This document shows positions 7,007 through 16,043 of a stretch of DNA of 64,000 bases, piece by piece. A model generated the notes under the pieces. It saw nothing but the letters and a program-made list of their open reading frames with translations, made no database searches and was not told where the DNA came from. The position numbers and the translations under genes were made by a program. Source of the stretch: Streptomyces griseosporeus (GTDB taxonomy: Bacteria; Actinomycetota; Actinomycetes; Streptomycetales; Streptomycetaceae). The stretch's first letter is position 1, and each line of letters starts with the position of its first letter. The stretch covers positions 809,164 through 873,163 of the forward strand of contig NZ_BNBR01000002.1 in NCBI RefSeq assembly GCF_014656055.1. The letters run 5' to 3'.

Positions 7007-8971
7007 TCAGTGCTGTGCGGCGGCCGACAACCGGTGCAGTCGCAGGGCGAGTTGTATCTCCAGGGCGCGGGCGGGGCTCTGCCAGTCGTCGCCGAGGAGG
7101 CGGCCGACCCGCTCCAGGCGCTGGGCGACCGTGTTGACGTGGACGTGCAGCTCGTCCTTGGTGCGGGCGGGGCTCATGCCGCACGCGAAGTACGCCTCCA
7201 GCGTGCGCAGCAGGTCCGTGCCGCGGCGGTGGTCGTACGCCACCACGTCGCCGATGGTGCGCTCCACGAAGCCGGATATGTCCCGGTCGCCGGCGAGCAG
7301 CAGCCCGAGGAAGCCGAAGTCCTCGGCGGCGGCGCCGTCGCCGGTGCGGCCGAGCAGCCGCAGGGCGTCGAGGCAGCGGCGGCCCTCGGCGTAGGCGGCG
7401 GCCACGGCGTCGGGGTGGGCGGTGAGCCGCTCGACGGGGGCGGACGCGCCGACGGTCACCGCCTCGTGCACGGCGGTGCCCAGGTGGCGGGCGGTGCGGC
7501 GGGCGAGGGCCGTGGCGGTGTCGCCGGGGGTGAGGGGCAGCAGCAGGACGGTACCGCCGTCGCGGGCCGCGGCCAGTCCGTGCCGGGTGGCGGCCAGGTG
7601 GGAGGCGGCCGACCACAGCCGGCGGCGGGCGTCGGCCTCCTGCTCGGCGTCGGCGGCGGCGCCGTCGAGGCGGGCGGCGAGCACCACGTGCACCGCGTCG
7701 AGGTCGGCGTGCAGCCGGGTGGCGCGTTCGCGCAGCAGGCGGGGGTCGCGGTCCCGGGCGTCGAGCAGGTCGTCGAGGAGTTCGCCGCGGACGCGCTGTT
7801 CGGCCTCGGCGGCGGAGCGGCGGGCGAGCAGCAGGAGGGAGGTGACCATCGCCGCGCGTTCCAGGGTGCGCTGGTCGACGGGGTCGAGGCCGGGGTGGCC
7901 GCGCAGGACGAGCGCGCCGAGCAGCTCCCCGCCGGCCGCGACGGCGGCGATCCAGTCGTCCGCGTGCCGCACGGCGTGTCCGTCGGCGCGGGAGGCCTCC
8001 AGCGCGGTGGCGGGCGCGGCGTCCGCCTCGGCGAACTCGACGGTGCCGCCGAGGACCTGGGAGACGGCGGCGGCGACGTCGTGCACCCCGCCGCCGCGCA
8101 GGACGAGTTCGGCGAGCCGGTCGTGGACGTCGGAGGCGCGCTCGATGACGGCGCTGCGGTCCTGGATGATCTCGTTGGCCCGCTCCAGGCCAGCGAGGGC
8201 CGAGCGGGTCTCGGTGAGCAGGTTGGCGGTGTCGATGGCGGCGGCGGCGAGCGCGGCGAAGGAGCCGAGCAGGGCGATCTGCTCCCGTTCGAAGACCCGC
8301 GCGCGCCGGTCGGCGGCGAACAGCACGCCGATCACGTTCGCCCCCAGCATCAGCGGCACGCCGAGGATGGCGACGAGGCCCTCGTCGTGCACGGCGGTGT
8401 CGATCGGTGAGGTGTGCTGGAAGCGGGCGTCCTGGAAGTAGTCGTCCGTGACGTACGGCCGGGCGGTCTGGGCGACGAGGCCGCCGAGCCCCTCCCCCAT
8501 GCCCAGGCGGAGCTGCTGGAAGCGGGCGGCGACGGAGCCCTCGGTGACCCGCATGTAGGTGTCGCCCCGCTCGGGGTCGTTGAGGCTGAGGTAGGCGACG
8601 TCCGTGCCGAGCAGCGAGCGGGCGCGCTGCACGATGGCCTGGAGGACGGCGTCGAGGTCTCTCAGACCGGCCAGGTCGTGCGCGGTCTCGAACAGCGCGG
8701 ACAGCTCCGCCTCCCGGCGGCGCCGCCCCTCCAGTTCCGCGCGGACGCGCAGGGCGAGCAGCTTGGCGTGTTCGAGGGTGGCGATCCGCTCGGCGGGCTG
8801 CCCCTCGGCGCGGGCCCGCAGCACCGGCTGCTCGTAGGCGTCGGCTGCCGCGCCCCTGGCCAGCAGCTCCAGGAACGGCACCTCGGCGCTGCCCGGTGGC
8901 GCTCCGGCCGGGGTGGCGGAGCGCTCGGGCGACTGCACGTGATCGCGGGGCATGGTCACAGGATTACCCAT
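7007..8971 (-). CDS. GAF domain / PucR-type helix-turn-helix transcriptional regulator
   Basis: 654 residues (ATG 8971; ATG 8953 is an alternative). A coiled region near residues 60-95 leads into a GAF sensory domain at about 95-260 (AHDLAGLRDLDAVLQAIVQ, GMGEGLGGLVAQTARPY, GVPLMLGANVIGVLFAAD). The C-terminal 60 residues are the PucR/CdaR helix-turn-helix (TLEAYFACGMSPARTKDEL, VHVNTVAQRLERVGRLLGD). Such proteins activate catabolic operons in response to a small ligand. The 3-hydroxybutyrate dehydrogenase gene is immediately upstream on the same strand and the MHS transporter lies downstream and convergent. These are the likely targets. Confidence 0.85.
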   Translation of the reverse strand: MGNPVTMPRDHVQSPERSATPAGAPPGSAEVPFLELLARGAAADAYEQPVLRARAEGQPAERIATLEHAKLLALRVRAELEGRRRREAELSALFETAHDLAGLRDLDAVLQAIVQRARSLLGTDVAYLSLNDPERGDTYMRVTEGSVAARFQQLRLGMGEGLGGLVAQTARPYVTDDYFQDARFQHTSPIDTAVHDEGLVAILGVPLMLGANVIGVLFAADRRARVFEREQIALLGSFAALAAAAIDTANLLTETRSALAGLERANEIIQDRSAVIERASDVHDRLAELVLRGGGVHDVAAAVSQVLGGTVEFAEADAAPATALEASRADGHAVRHADDWIAAVAAGGELLGALVLRGHPGLDPVDQRTLERAAMVTSLLLLARRSAAEAEQRVRGELLDDLLDARDRDPRLLRERATRLHADLDAVHVVLAARLDGAAADAEQEADARRRLWSAASHLAATRHGLAAARDGGTVLLLPLTPGDTATALARRTARHLGTAVHEAVTVGASAPVERLTAHPDAVAAAYAEGRRCLDALRLLGRTGDGAAAEDFGFLGLLLAGDRDISGFVERTIGDVVAYDHRRGTDLLRTLEAYFACGMSPARTKDELHVHVNTVAQRLERVGRLLGDDWQSPARALEIQLALRLHRLSAAAQH

Positions 8972-9062
8972 CGGCCGGATCCGCGGTGAGCCCTGTGGAC
9001 AACTCGGCGGGCCCGAGCGCCCGGCCCTGTGGACATCACGGTCCGGCCCGGTCCGGTCGGGC

Positions 9063-9863
9063 TCAGTGCGCGGTCCATCCGCCGTCGAGGACGAGGGAGG
9101 TGCCGGTGACGAAGGACGCCTGCGGGCCGCACAGGTACGCCACGGCCTCGGCGACCTCCTCCGGTTCGATCAGCCGCTTGACCGCGCTGTCCTGGAGCAG
9201 CACCTCGGCGAGCACCCGGTCCTCCGGGATGCCGTGGGCCTGCGCCTGGTCGGCGAGCTGCTTCTCCACCAGCGGGGTGCGGACGTAGCCGGGGTTGACG
9301 CAGTTGGAGGTGACGCCGTGCGGGGCGCCTTCGAGGGCGGCGGTCTTGGACAGGCCCTCCAGGCCGTGTTTGGCGGACACGTACGCCGACTTGTAGGCGG
9401 AGGCGCGCAGCCCGTGCACGGAGGAGATGTTGACGATCCGGCCCCAGCCCTGCCCGTACATGTGCGGCAGGGCGCCGCGGATGAGGCGGAACGGCGCCTC
9501 CAGCATCACGGTGAGCACCGTGTGGAACACCTCGGGCGGGAATTCCTCGATGGGCCGCACGAGCTGCAGTCCGGCGTTGTTGACCAGGATGTCCGTGCCG
9601 GCCGCGGCGAGTTCGGCGGCGTCCAGGTCGGTCAGGTCCAGCACGTGCGGTTCGACGCCGCCCGGCAGTCCGGCGGCCTGTCCGGCGAGTTCCTCCAGGC
9701 CGGCGGCGTCCCGGTCCACGGCTCTGACCTTGGCCCCGGCGGCGGCCAGCCGCAGCGCACAAGCGCGGCCGATGCCGCCGGCGGCGCCGGTGACGAGGGC
9801 GGTGCGGCCGCCGAGGTCCAGGGCGGCGGCGGAGGGATCCACGGAGGGACGGGACGCGGTCAT
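9063..9863 (-). CDS. bdhA: 3-hydroxybutyrate dehydrogenase (short-chain dehydrogenase)
   Basis: 266 residues, classical SDR. NAD-binding TGAAGGIG at residues 25-32, NNAG motif in DILVNNAGLQLV, catalytic Ser in ISSVHG and YxxxK in YKSAYVSAKHG. The features IRGALPHMYGQGWGRIVNIS, NPGYVRTPLVEKQL and PEEVAEAVAYLCGPQA are characteristic of D-3-hydroxybutyrate dehydrogenases, which interconvert 3-hydroxybutyrate and acetoacetate with NAD. It is cytosolic and used in hydroxybutyrate or PHB turnover. It lies about 90 bases upstream of the PucR-type regulator on the same strand, pointing to co-regulation with the MHS transporter. Confidence 0.88.
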   Translation of the reverse strand: MTASRPSVDPSAAALDLGGRTALVTGAAGGIGRACALRLAAAGAKVRAVDRDAAGLEELAGQAAGLPGGVEPHVLDLTDLDAAELAAAGTDILVNNAGLQLVRPIEEFPPEVFHTVLTVMLEAPFRLIRGALPHMYGQGWGRIVNISSVHGLRASAYKSAYVSAKHGLEGLSKTAALEGAPHGVTSNCVNPGYVRTPLVEKQLADQAQAHGIPEDRVLAEVLLQDSAVKRLIEPEEVAEAVAYLCGPQASFVTGTSLVLDGGWTAH

Positions 9864-9917
9864 GTCTCGACCCTAGGCAGCGCCCCCGCCCCTCCCCATG
9901 TGGTCACGCCCCATACT

Positions 9918-10397
9918 TCACTGCGAGGTCATAGGGTCGAACCATGTGGGGGCATCCGACATCGCCTGCTTGATCCGGAAGAGCCCGAACTCGTTCAGCT
10001 CCGGCAGCGCGTCCACCTCGAACCAGCCCACCTCCAGCGACTCGTCGTCGTTGACCCGCGCCTCACCGCCGACGGCCCGGCAGCGGAAGGTGATGTCCAT
10101 GTACTGGCACAGGTCGCCGTTGGCGTAGGTGACCGGGTCGAGCGCCTGGACGAGGACGACGCGTTCGACGACGCAGCGCACCGCGGTCTCCTCGTGGACC
10201 TCCCGCACGGCGCAGGCGGCGGGCTGCTCCCCGGGCTCCGGGATGCCGCCGATCACCGACCACTTGCGGGTGTCGGTGCGGCGGCCCAGCAGCACTCTGC
10301 CGTCGTCGTCGAAGACGATGGCGGTGACCCCGGGGAGCCACAGCAGCTGGTGTCCGGCGGAGGCCCGGAGGGTGCGGATGAAGTCGGGAGTAGCCAT
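9918..10397 (-). CDS. NUDIX hydrolase
   Basis: 159 residues. The Nudix box is at residues 51-73 ([20 protein letters not shown] then TAV), matching G-x5-E-x7-REVHEE. The final Gly of the consensus is replaced by Ala. An N-terminal extension ([20 protein letters not shown]) is shared with ADP-ribose/NADH-pyrophosphatase-like streptomycete Nudix proteins. It should hydrolyse a nucleoside diphosphate linked to another moiety. The exact substrate cannot be told. It is a single gene between bdhA and lnt. Confidence 0.88.
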   Translation of the reverse strand: MATPDFIRTLRASAGHQLLWLPGVTAIVFDDDGRVLLGRRTDTRKWSVIGGIPEPGEQPAACAVREVHEETAVRCVVERVVLVQALDPVTYANGDLCQYMDITFRCRAVGGEARVNDDESLEVGWFEVDALPELNEFGLFRIKQAMSDAPTWFDPMTSQ

Positions 10398-10464
10398 GCA
10401 GCGACCCTAACCGGCCGGTCAGGGCGCCCCCGGCGGTTCCGATGGGCGTACGGCGGGCGTACGG

Positions 10465-12072
10465 CTACACGTCACCGGCGCGCCGCCCGCGCATCCCGGC
10501 GCCGATCGCCCAGCCGAGGCCGCCCGCGGCGACCAGCACGAGGGCGATCTCGGGCAGGATGCCGAGCCGGGTGGCGGGCGTCTCGGAGGAGCGCAGCGGC
10601 ACCTTCTGCACCAGGTGGCCGGCGACGAACATGCCGGTCTTCTGGGTGATCCTCCCGTCGGGCAGGATGACCGCGCTGACGCCGCTGGTGACGGGGACGG
10701 TGACGGTCCGGCTGTGCTCCACCGCGCGCACCCGCGACATGGCGAGCTGCTGGTAGGTCATCTCGCTGCGGTCGAAGGTGGCGTTGTTGCTCGGCACGGA
10801 GATCATCTGCGCGCCGTGGGTGACGGTGTCGCGCACGGCCCAGTCGAAGGCCGCCTCGTAGCAGGTGGCGAGGCCCACCTTCGCGGCGCCGAAGTCGAAC
10901 ACGCCCGGCCTGGTCCCGCGGCTGAAGTCCTGGCGGACCATCGACGTCCAGTCGCTGTTGAGGGCGCCGATCGCGGAGCGCAGCGGCAGGAACTCGCCGA
11001 ACGGCTGGACCTGCCGCTTGTCGTAGGTCTGGACGGCGCCCTTGTCCGGGTCCCAGAGGATCTGCTCGTTGAACAGCTTGCCGTCCCGCTCGACGACGCC
11101 GCCGACGGAGACGGGCGCGCCGACGGCCCGCGCCGCGTGCTCGATGACGGCGGCGGCGTCGGGGTTGGCGAAGGGGTCGATGTCGGAGGAGTTCTCCGGC
11201 CACAGCACGAAGTCGGGCCGGGGGGTCTTGCCGGCCTTGACCTCGGCGGCCAGCCGCTCCGTCTCGCGGGCGTGGTAGTCCAGCACGGCCCGGCGCTGGG
11301 CGTTGAAGTCGAGGCCCAGCCGGGGCACGTTGCCCTGGATGACGGCCACGGTCGCCGTGCCGTCCTCCGCCTTGTCGCTGACCAGGGGCCGGGCGGCCAC
11401 GGCGCCGGCCAGGGGCACGGCGACGCTGAGCAGGGCCGCTGCGGCCGCTCCGCGCCGTACCGCGCGCGTGCGGCGCCCTTCGACGACCAGCCGGACCACC
11501 TCGTACAGGCCGAAACCGCACAGGACGACGGCGAAGCCGAGGACGGGGGTGCCGCCGACCGCGGCGAGCGGCAGGAACACGCCGTCCGCCTGCCCGAAGG
11601 CGATCTTGCCCCAGGGAAAGCCGCCGAACGGCACGCGCGCGCGTGCCGCCTCACCGGCGGTCCACAGCGCCGCCGCCCACACTGGCCAGGCGGGCAGCCG
11701 GGAGACCGCGGCGACGCCCGCGCCGACCAGCGCGACGCACACCGCCTCCACCGCGGCCAGGGCCAGCCACGGTCCCGGGCCGACCTCCACGCCGGTCCAC
11801 ACCAGCAGCGGCAGCAGGAAGCCGAGGCCGAAGAGGTAGCCGAGGCCCAGGCCCGCCTTCCAGCCGCGCCCGCGCAGCACCCAGCCGAGGACGGCGAAGG
11901 CCGGCAGGGCCAGCCACCACAGGGTGCGCGGCGGGAAACTGACGTAGAGCAGCACTCCGGCGAGTGCCGCTACGACGGCCGGGACCAGTCGCCGCAGCCG
12001 CGCGGCGCGCCCGGGCGCGGCCTGCGGCTGGAGCTGGTCGGACTGGTCCACGGAGGTTGCGGTGACGGTCAC
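10465..12072 (-). CDS. lnt: Apolipoprotein N-acyltransferase
   Basis: 535 residues from GTG 12072 (start chosen because the membrane protein begins there; upstream ATGs lack a lipoprotein-acyltransferase-like sequence). About seven N-terminal membrane helices (VVAALAGVLLYVSFPP onward) are followed by a carbon-nitrogen hydrolase domain and a last helix near the C-terminus. The catalytic triad is visible: Glu in VLWPENSSDIDP, Lys in YDKRQVQPFGEFLPL, Cys in GLATCYEAAFDW. The enzyme transfers a third acyl chain to the N-terminal Cys of lipoproteins at the outer face of the membrane. Streptomyces often carries two Lnt copies. Which one this is cannot be told here. Confidence 0.9.
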   Translation of the reverse strand: MTVTATSVDQSDQLQPQAAPGRAARLRRLVPAVVAALAGVLLYVSFPPRTLWWLALPAFAVLGWVLRGRGWKAGLGLGYLFGLGFLLPLLVWTGVEVGPGPWLALAAVEAVCVALVGAGVAAVSRLPAWPVWAAALWTAGEAARARVPFGGFPWGKIAFGQADGVFLPLAAVGGTPVLGFAVVLCGFGLYEVVRLVVEGRRTRAVRRGAAAAALLSVAVPLAGAVAARPLVSDKAEDGTATVAVIQGNVPRLGLDFNAQRRAVLDYHARETERLAAEVKAGKTPRPDFVLWPENSSDIDPFANPDAAAVIEHAARAVGAPVSVGGVVERDGKLFNEQILWDPDKGAVQTYDKRQVQPFGEFLPLRSAIGALNSDWTSMVRQDFSRGTRPGVFDFGAAKVGLATCYEAAFDWAVRDTVTHGAQMISVPSNNATFDRSEMTYQQLAMSRVRAVEHSRTVTVPVTSGVSAVILPDGRITQKTGMFVAGHLVQKVPLRSSETPATRLGILPEIALVLVAAGGLGWAIGAGMRGRRAGDV

Positions 12073-12300
12073 TCCGGGAGTGTACGGCGGCTGACCTGGG
12101 CACGGACAGCGCGGCCGGTCGGCGCCCGGCCGCCCCGCCGCATCGTTCCTGCACACTTCCGCACGACTCATCCACAAACCGTCCATCAGCCGTTACGGTG
12201 TGCCCAGTCCTGGTCGCGGGCCCTCGCGGACCGTGCGGCCGGGATGCGCACAGGTCGGGGGCGGCCGGTTTCGGGGGTTCGGGTGGGGTCCACGGCGAGA

Positions 12301-13362
12301 GTGTCCGGCGCCGGTCCGGAGGCGGACGGCGAGAGACGAAACGTTTCCGACGCGGCGGGCGTCGTGGTGCTCGGGGCCTGCGCCACCTGGGCGGTGATCA
12401 CGGCCGCCGCGCGGGACGGCCGCCCCGAGGGCATGCTGCTCGCGGTGCTGGCGGTGGCCGCCGGGCACGCGGCCGGACGGATCTTCGGGGCGCTGCTGCC
12501 GGTCGCCGCGCCGTGCACCGGGGCGCTCGCCGGGCTCGTCCTGGTGGTGGCGGTCCCGGATCTCGCACCCGGCCCGCAGGTCCTCTCCCCGCTCGGGCAC
12601 GCCGGCGCCACCGCCGCCGTACTGACCCTGTCCGCGGGTGCCGCCTGCTGCGCCGCCTGGGCCGCGGCCCCCGCGCCGCGGCTGGCCCTGCGGCTGCTGG
12701 CGGTGGGGATCACGATCACCGCGGGCGCCCTGGGGTCGGTGGCCGGGGTCGTGGCCTGCACCGCGGTGCTGCTGGGCTCACTCGCCGCCGGCCGGATGCA
12801 CCACCGCGGCCTGGGCGTCGCCGGGCTGGCCGTGGCGGCGGCGCTGGTGGCCGGCGCCACCTGGGCGGTCGCCGCGGGCGCGTTCCCGCGGGGGCTCAGC
12901 GCGGCGCTGGAGGGACAGCTCACCTCGCACCGGGTCGGCCTGTGGCACGACGCGCTGCACCTGGCCCGCCAGGAACCGGCGCTCGGCGTGGGCCCGGGAC
13001 GGTTCGGCACGGTCGGCCCGCTCGCGGCGCAGGCCCTGCCCCCGGACGCGAAACCGCACTCGGCGCCGCTGCAGCTGGCGGCCGAGGAGGGCGTGCTCGG
13101 CGTGGCGCTGCTGGTGGCGGCCTTCGGCTGGATGCTGTACGCGCTGTGGCGCAGCCGGCGTCCCACGCCGGTGGTGCTCACCGCGGGCGCGACCCTGACG
13201 GCCCTCGCGGCTCTCGCCTCGTTCGGCAACGCCCTCAGCTTCACGGCCGTGTCCGTGGGCGCGGGTCTGCTGACGGGCCTGGCGACGGCCCGCCCTCTGC
13301 ACGACGAGGCGCCGGAGGGCACACCACGGGCACGCGCGCGTGACGGCCGGCTGACTCCGTGA
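12301..13362 (+). CDS. O-antigen-ligase-like multi-pass membrane protein
   Basis: About 353 residues. Start uncertain (GTG 12301 used; ATG 12244 is in frame). About nine hydrophobic segments. The diagnostic stretch is LTSHRVGLWHDALHLARQEP, ALGVGPGRFGTVGP and KPHSAPLQLAAEEGVLGVAL. This is the R-x-x-x-W / G-x-G-x-x / H(S/N)-x-x-L-x-x-x-x-E-x-G motif of the O-antigen ligase/polymerase (WaaL/Wzy, PF04932) family. In Gram-positives these act in cell-surface glycan or glycopolymer assembly, with substrate unknown. It is divergent from lnt. No other glycan cluster is adjacent. Confidence 0.75.
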   Translation: MSGAGPEADGERRNVSDAAGVVVLGACATWAVITAAARDGRPEGMLLAVLAVAAGHAAGRIFGALLPVAAPCTGALAGLVLVVAVPDLAPGPQVLSPLGHAGATAAVLTLSAGAACCAAWAAAPAPRLALRLLAVGITITAGALGSVAGVVACTAVLLGSLAAGRMHHRGLGVAGLAVAAALVAGATWAVAAGAFPRGLSAALEGQLTSHRVGLWHDALHLARQEPALGVGPGRFGTVGPLAAQALPPDAKPHSAPLQLAAEEGVLGVALLVAAFGWMLYALWRSRRPTPVVLTAGATLTALAALASFGNALSFTAVSVGAGLLTGLATARPLHDEAPEGTPRARARDGRLTP

Positions 13363-13372
13363 CGCCGTACTG

Positions 13373-13918
13373 TCAGACGGCCGTGCCGGGCGTGCCGGCG
13401 CCCAGCCGGGCCCGGATGGCGCGGACGGCGGCCTCGGCGTTGTCCACGGTGATGGTGAAGGTGTGGCCGTCCCACAGGCGCAGCACCACGCCCTCGCCGC
13501 GGCGCACGACGACGGCCGTGCCCTTCTCGGGCCGCCAGCGGTAGCCCCAGCCGCCCCAGTGGCGCGGGGTGACGCACGGGTCGAACTCGGCACCGGCGAC
13601 ATGGGTGAGGGGAATGCGCCGGCGAGGGACGCCGATGTGCCCGCAGCGCACCTCGACGGACTCCTTGTCGAGCTTCAGGTCGACGTGGACGAAGGCGAGG
13701 GTGCCGAAGAGGACCAGCAGACCGGCCGCGATGCAGCCGACGACCGACATGGCGAGGGCGGTGATCCCGGACGTCCAGGCGGATTCCACGGCCAGCTCGA
13801 TGCCGAGCGCCATGCACGCGGCGCCGACGAGCGCCAGCAGCCACTGGACCCGGTTGGTGGCCCGCCCGGTCCAGACATCGGGGTGCGGGGTGTCCTTGCC
13901 GTGGAGGTGGTCCCTCAT
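13373..13918 (-). CDS. Conserved membrane protein with two transmembrane helices (PH-like domain)
   Basis: 181 residues from ATG 13918. N-terminal soluble stretch (MRDHLHGKDTPHPDVWTG) then two hydrophobic helices (VQWLLALVGAACMALGIELA and ITALAMSVVGCIAAGLLVLF). A cytosolic beta-rich domain follows (RRIPLTHVAGAEFDPCVTPR, HWGGWGYRWRPEKG, VVRRGEGVVLRLWDGHTFTI). The C-terminal part resembles the bacterial PH-like / DUF3093-style membrane proteins. I assign no function. It overlaps no neighbour and converges on the O-antigen-ligase-like gene with only ten bases between them. Confidence 0.8.
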   Translation of the reverse strand: MRDHLHGKDTPHPDVWTGRATNRVQWLLALVGAACMALGIELAVESAWTSGITALAMSVVGCIAAGLLVLFGTLAFVHVDLKLDKESVEVRCGHIGVPRRRIPLTHVAGAEFDPCVTPRHWGGWGYRWRPEKGTAVVVRRGEGVVLRLWDGHTFTITVDNAEAAVRAIRARLGAGTPGTAV

Positions 13919-14021
13919 GCCATGAGAGTACCCACGTTTCGCTGTGCTGGTACCGCGTAGCACACAGTGACGCCACCGGCCCGCCACCCGATGGGCGCAG
14001 GGCTCGCGGGAGCCGTCCCGG

Positions 14022-14807
14022 TCAGGAGGCGGTGCCGGCCGCGGCCAGCAGGCGGCCCTCCGCGTAGGCCAGCGCGGGGGCGGGCAGGGCGCCCTCGCGG
14101 CCGTTCAGCAGCACGGTGACGGCACCGAGCGGAGTGGCGTCGGGCGCGGGGGCGCTGCCGATGCGGCGCAGTGCCTGGGCGGCGACGGCACCGGCAGAAC
14201 CGTGCAGGACGAGCGGCGGCCGGCCGGGGCGCTGCACGGCGGCGCGGATCCGCTCGGCGACGAGTTCGTAGTGGGTGCAGCCCAGGACGACGGTCGTCAC
14301 GTCCTCCGGGGTCAGCGCGGCGGCCGCAGCGACCGCAGAGTCGATCGCCGCCTCGTCCGCGTGTTCGACGGCGTCGGCGAGGCCCCAGCAGGGCACCTCG
14401 GTGACCGGGACGCCGTCGGCGAAGTCGCGGATGAGGTTGCGCTGGTAGTCGCTGCCGGTGGTGGCGGGCGTGGCCCAGATCGCCACATGGCCGCCGCCGG
14501 CCGCGGCGGGCTTGATCGCCGGGACCGTGCCGATCACCGGGATGCCCGGTTCCAGGCGGGCCCGCAGCGCGGGCAGAGCGTGCACGGTGGCGGTGTTGCA
14601 GCCCACGATCAGCACATCGGGCCCGTGCGCCACGGCGGCCTCGGCGACGGCGAGCGCGCGCTCGGTGAGGTCCTCGGGGGTGCGCGGCCCCCACGGCATG
14701 CCTTCGGGGTCGAGGGAGAGCACGAGATCGGCGTCGGGGCGCAGGCGTCGTACGGCGTCGGTGGCGGCGAGCAGCCCGATTCCGGAGTCCATGAGCGCGA
14801 TCTTCAC
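14022..14807 (-). CDS. Glutamate/aspartate racemase-family protein
   Basis: 261 residues. Overall MurI layout: DSG-like start (MKIALMDSGIGLLAATDAVR), the first catalytic Cys in VLIVGCNTATVHALPALRAR, and the second in TTVVLGCTHYELVAERIRAA. MurI makes D-glutamate for peptidoglycan. However, the usual GDTARxPYG loop is altered here to LSLDPEGMPWGPRT, and the protein has no obvious essential-gene context. A second, divergent racemase acting on another amino acid, or a MurI-like paralogue, is likely. It runs divergently from the glycosyltransferase gene at 14865. Confidence 0.75.
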   Translation of the reverse strand: MKIALMDSGIGLLAATDAVRRLRPDADLVLSLDPEGMPWGPRTPEDLTERALAVAEAAVAHGPDVLIVGCNTATVHALPALRARLEPGIPVIGTVPAIKPAAAGGGHVAIWATPATTGSDYQRNLIRDFADGVPVTEVPCWGLADAVEHADEAAIDSAVAAAAALTPEDVTTVVLGCTHYELVAERIRAAVQRPGRPPLVLHGSAGAVAAQALRRIGSAPAPDATPLGAVTVLLNGREGALPAPALAYAEGRLLAAAGTAS

Positions 14808-14864
14808 CCGGCCACGATAGACGATGCGCTCCGCACGGCCGCTCGGGTGGGGCAGACTGCGCGG

Positions 14865-16040
14865 GTGAGCGCCATCGTGTGGAGTGCTGTGGTGTCCCTC
14901 GCGGCCTGGCTGTGGCTGCTGCTCGCGCAGGGCATGTTCTGGCGGACCGACGTACGGCTGCCGCCCCGGCGGGATCCCGGTCGGTGGCCGTCCGTGTGCG
15001 TGGTCGTCCCGGCCCGTGACGAGGCGGCCGTCCTGCCGGAGAGCCTTCCCTCACTGCTCGCCCAGGACTATCCGGGGCGGGCGGCGGTCTTCCTCGTCGA
15101 CGACGGCAGCACGGACGGCACCGGTGAGCTGGCGCGTGAGCTGGCGCGGCGGCACGGCGGGCTGCCGCTGACCGTCGGCTCGCCGGGCGAGCCGCCCGCG
15201 GGCTGGACGGGCAAGCTGTGGGCGGTGCGGCACGGGATCGCGCTGGCACGCGCGCGTGACCCCGAGTATCTGCTGCTGACCGACGCGGACATCGCGCACG
15301 CCCCGGACAGCCTGCGCCGGCTGGTGGCGGCGGCCCGCACCGGCGGGTTCGACGTGGTGTCGCAGATGGCGCGGCTGCGGGTGGAGAGCCTGTGGGAGCG
15401 GCTGGTGGTGCCCGCGTTCGTCTACTTCTTCGCACAGCTGTATCCGTTCCGCCGGATCGGCCGGAAGGGGTCGCGGACGGCGGCCGCCGCGGGCGGCTGC
15501 GTGCTGCTGCGCGCCGAGACCGCCGAGCGGGCCCGGATCCCGGACGCGATCCGGCACGCCGTGATCGACGACGTGGCGCTCGCCCGCGCGGTCAAGCGCG
15601 GCGGCGGCCACATCTGGCTGGGGCTGGCCGACGCGGTGGACAGCGTGCGCCCCTATCCACGGTTGCACGACCTGTGGCGGATGGTGTCCCGCAGCGCGTA
15701 CGCCCAGCTGCGGCACAACCCGCTGCTCCTGCTGGGCACGGTGGCGGGGCTCGCGCTGGTCTACCTGGTGCCGCCCGTGGCCGTCGTCGCCGGCATGGCG
15801 GCGGGGAGTACGGCGGCCGTGGTGGCGGGCGGTGCGGCGTGGCTGGTCATGACGGGGACGTACGTGCCGATGCTCCGCTACTACCGGCAGCCGCTGTGGC
15901 TCGCTCCGCTCCTGCCGTTCACGGCGTCGCTGTACCTGCTGATGACGGTCGACTCCGCGGTGCAGCACTACCGGGGGCGCGGTGCCGCCTGGAAGGGCCG
16001 CACCTACGCGCGCCCGGAGTCGGTGCCCGACGAGGTCTGA
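14865..16040 (+). CDS. Glycosyltransferase family 2, HpnB-like
   Basis: 391 residues from GTG 14865. An N-terminal membrane helix (VWSAVVSLAAWLWLLLAQGM) precedes a GT-A domain (VCVVVPARDEAAVLPESLPS, FLVDDGSTDGT, LLTDADIAHAPDSLRRLV). The DxD motif is DAD. Near the C-terminus there are two or three helices (LLLLGTVAGLALVYLVPPVA, APLLPFTASLYLLMTVDSAV). Order and motifs fit the hopene-associated glycosyltransferase HpnB type. The usual hopanoid synthesis genes are not adjacent, so the lipid acceptor is uncertain. It ends only a few bases from the convergent TerD-family gene. Confidence 0.82.
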   Translation: MSAIVWSAVVSLAAWLWLLLAQGMFWRTDVRLPPRRDPGRWPSVCVVVPARDEAAVLPESLPSLLAQDYPGRAAVFLVDDGSTDGTGELARELARRHGGLPLTVGSPGEPPAGWTGKLWAVRHGIALARARDPEYLLLTDADIAHAPDSLRRLVAAARTGGFDVVSQMARLRVESLWERLVVPAFVYFFAQLYPFRRIGRKGSRTAAAAGGCVLLRAETAERARIPDAIRHAVIDDVALARAVKRGGGHIWLGLADAVDSVRPYPRLHDLWRMVSRSAYAQLRHNPLLLLGTVAGLALVYLVPPVAVVAGMAAGSTAAVVAGGAAWLVMTGTYVPMLRYYRQPLWLAPLLPFTASLYLLMTVDSAVQHYRGRGAAWKGRTYARPESVPDEV

Positions 16041-16043
16041 CCG

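Noticed and set aside
10615..12300. Upstream in-frame extension of the O-antigen-ligase-like gene
   Set aside because: This part is antisense to lnt and lacks any membrane or domain pattern. The gene starts near 12244-12301.
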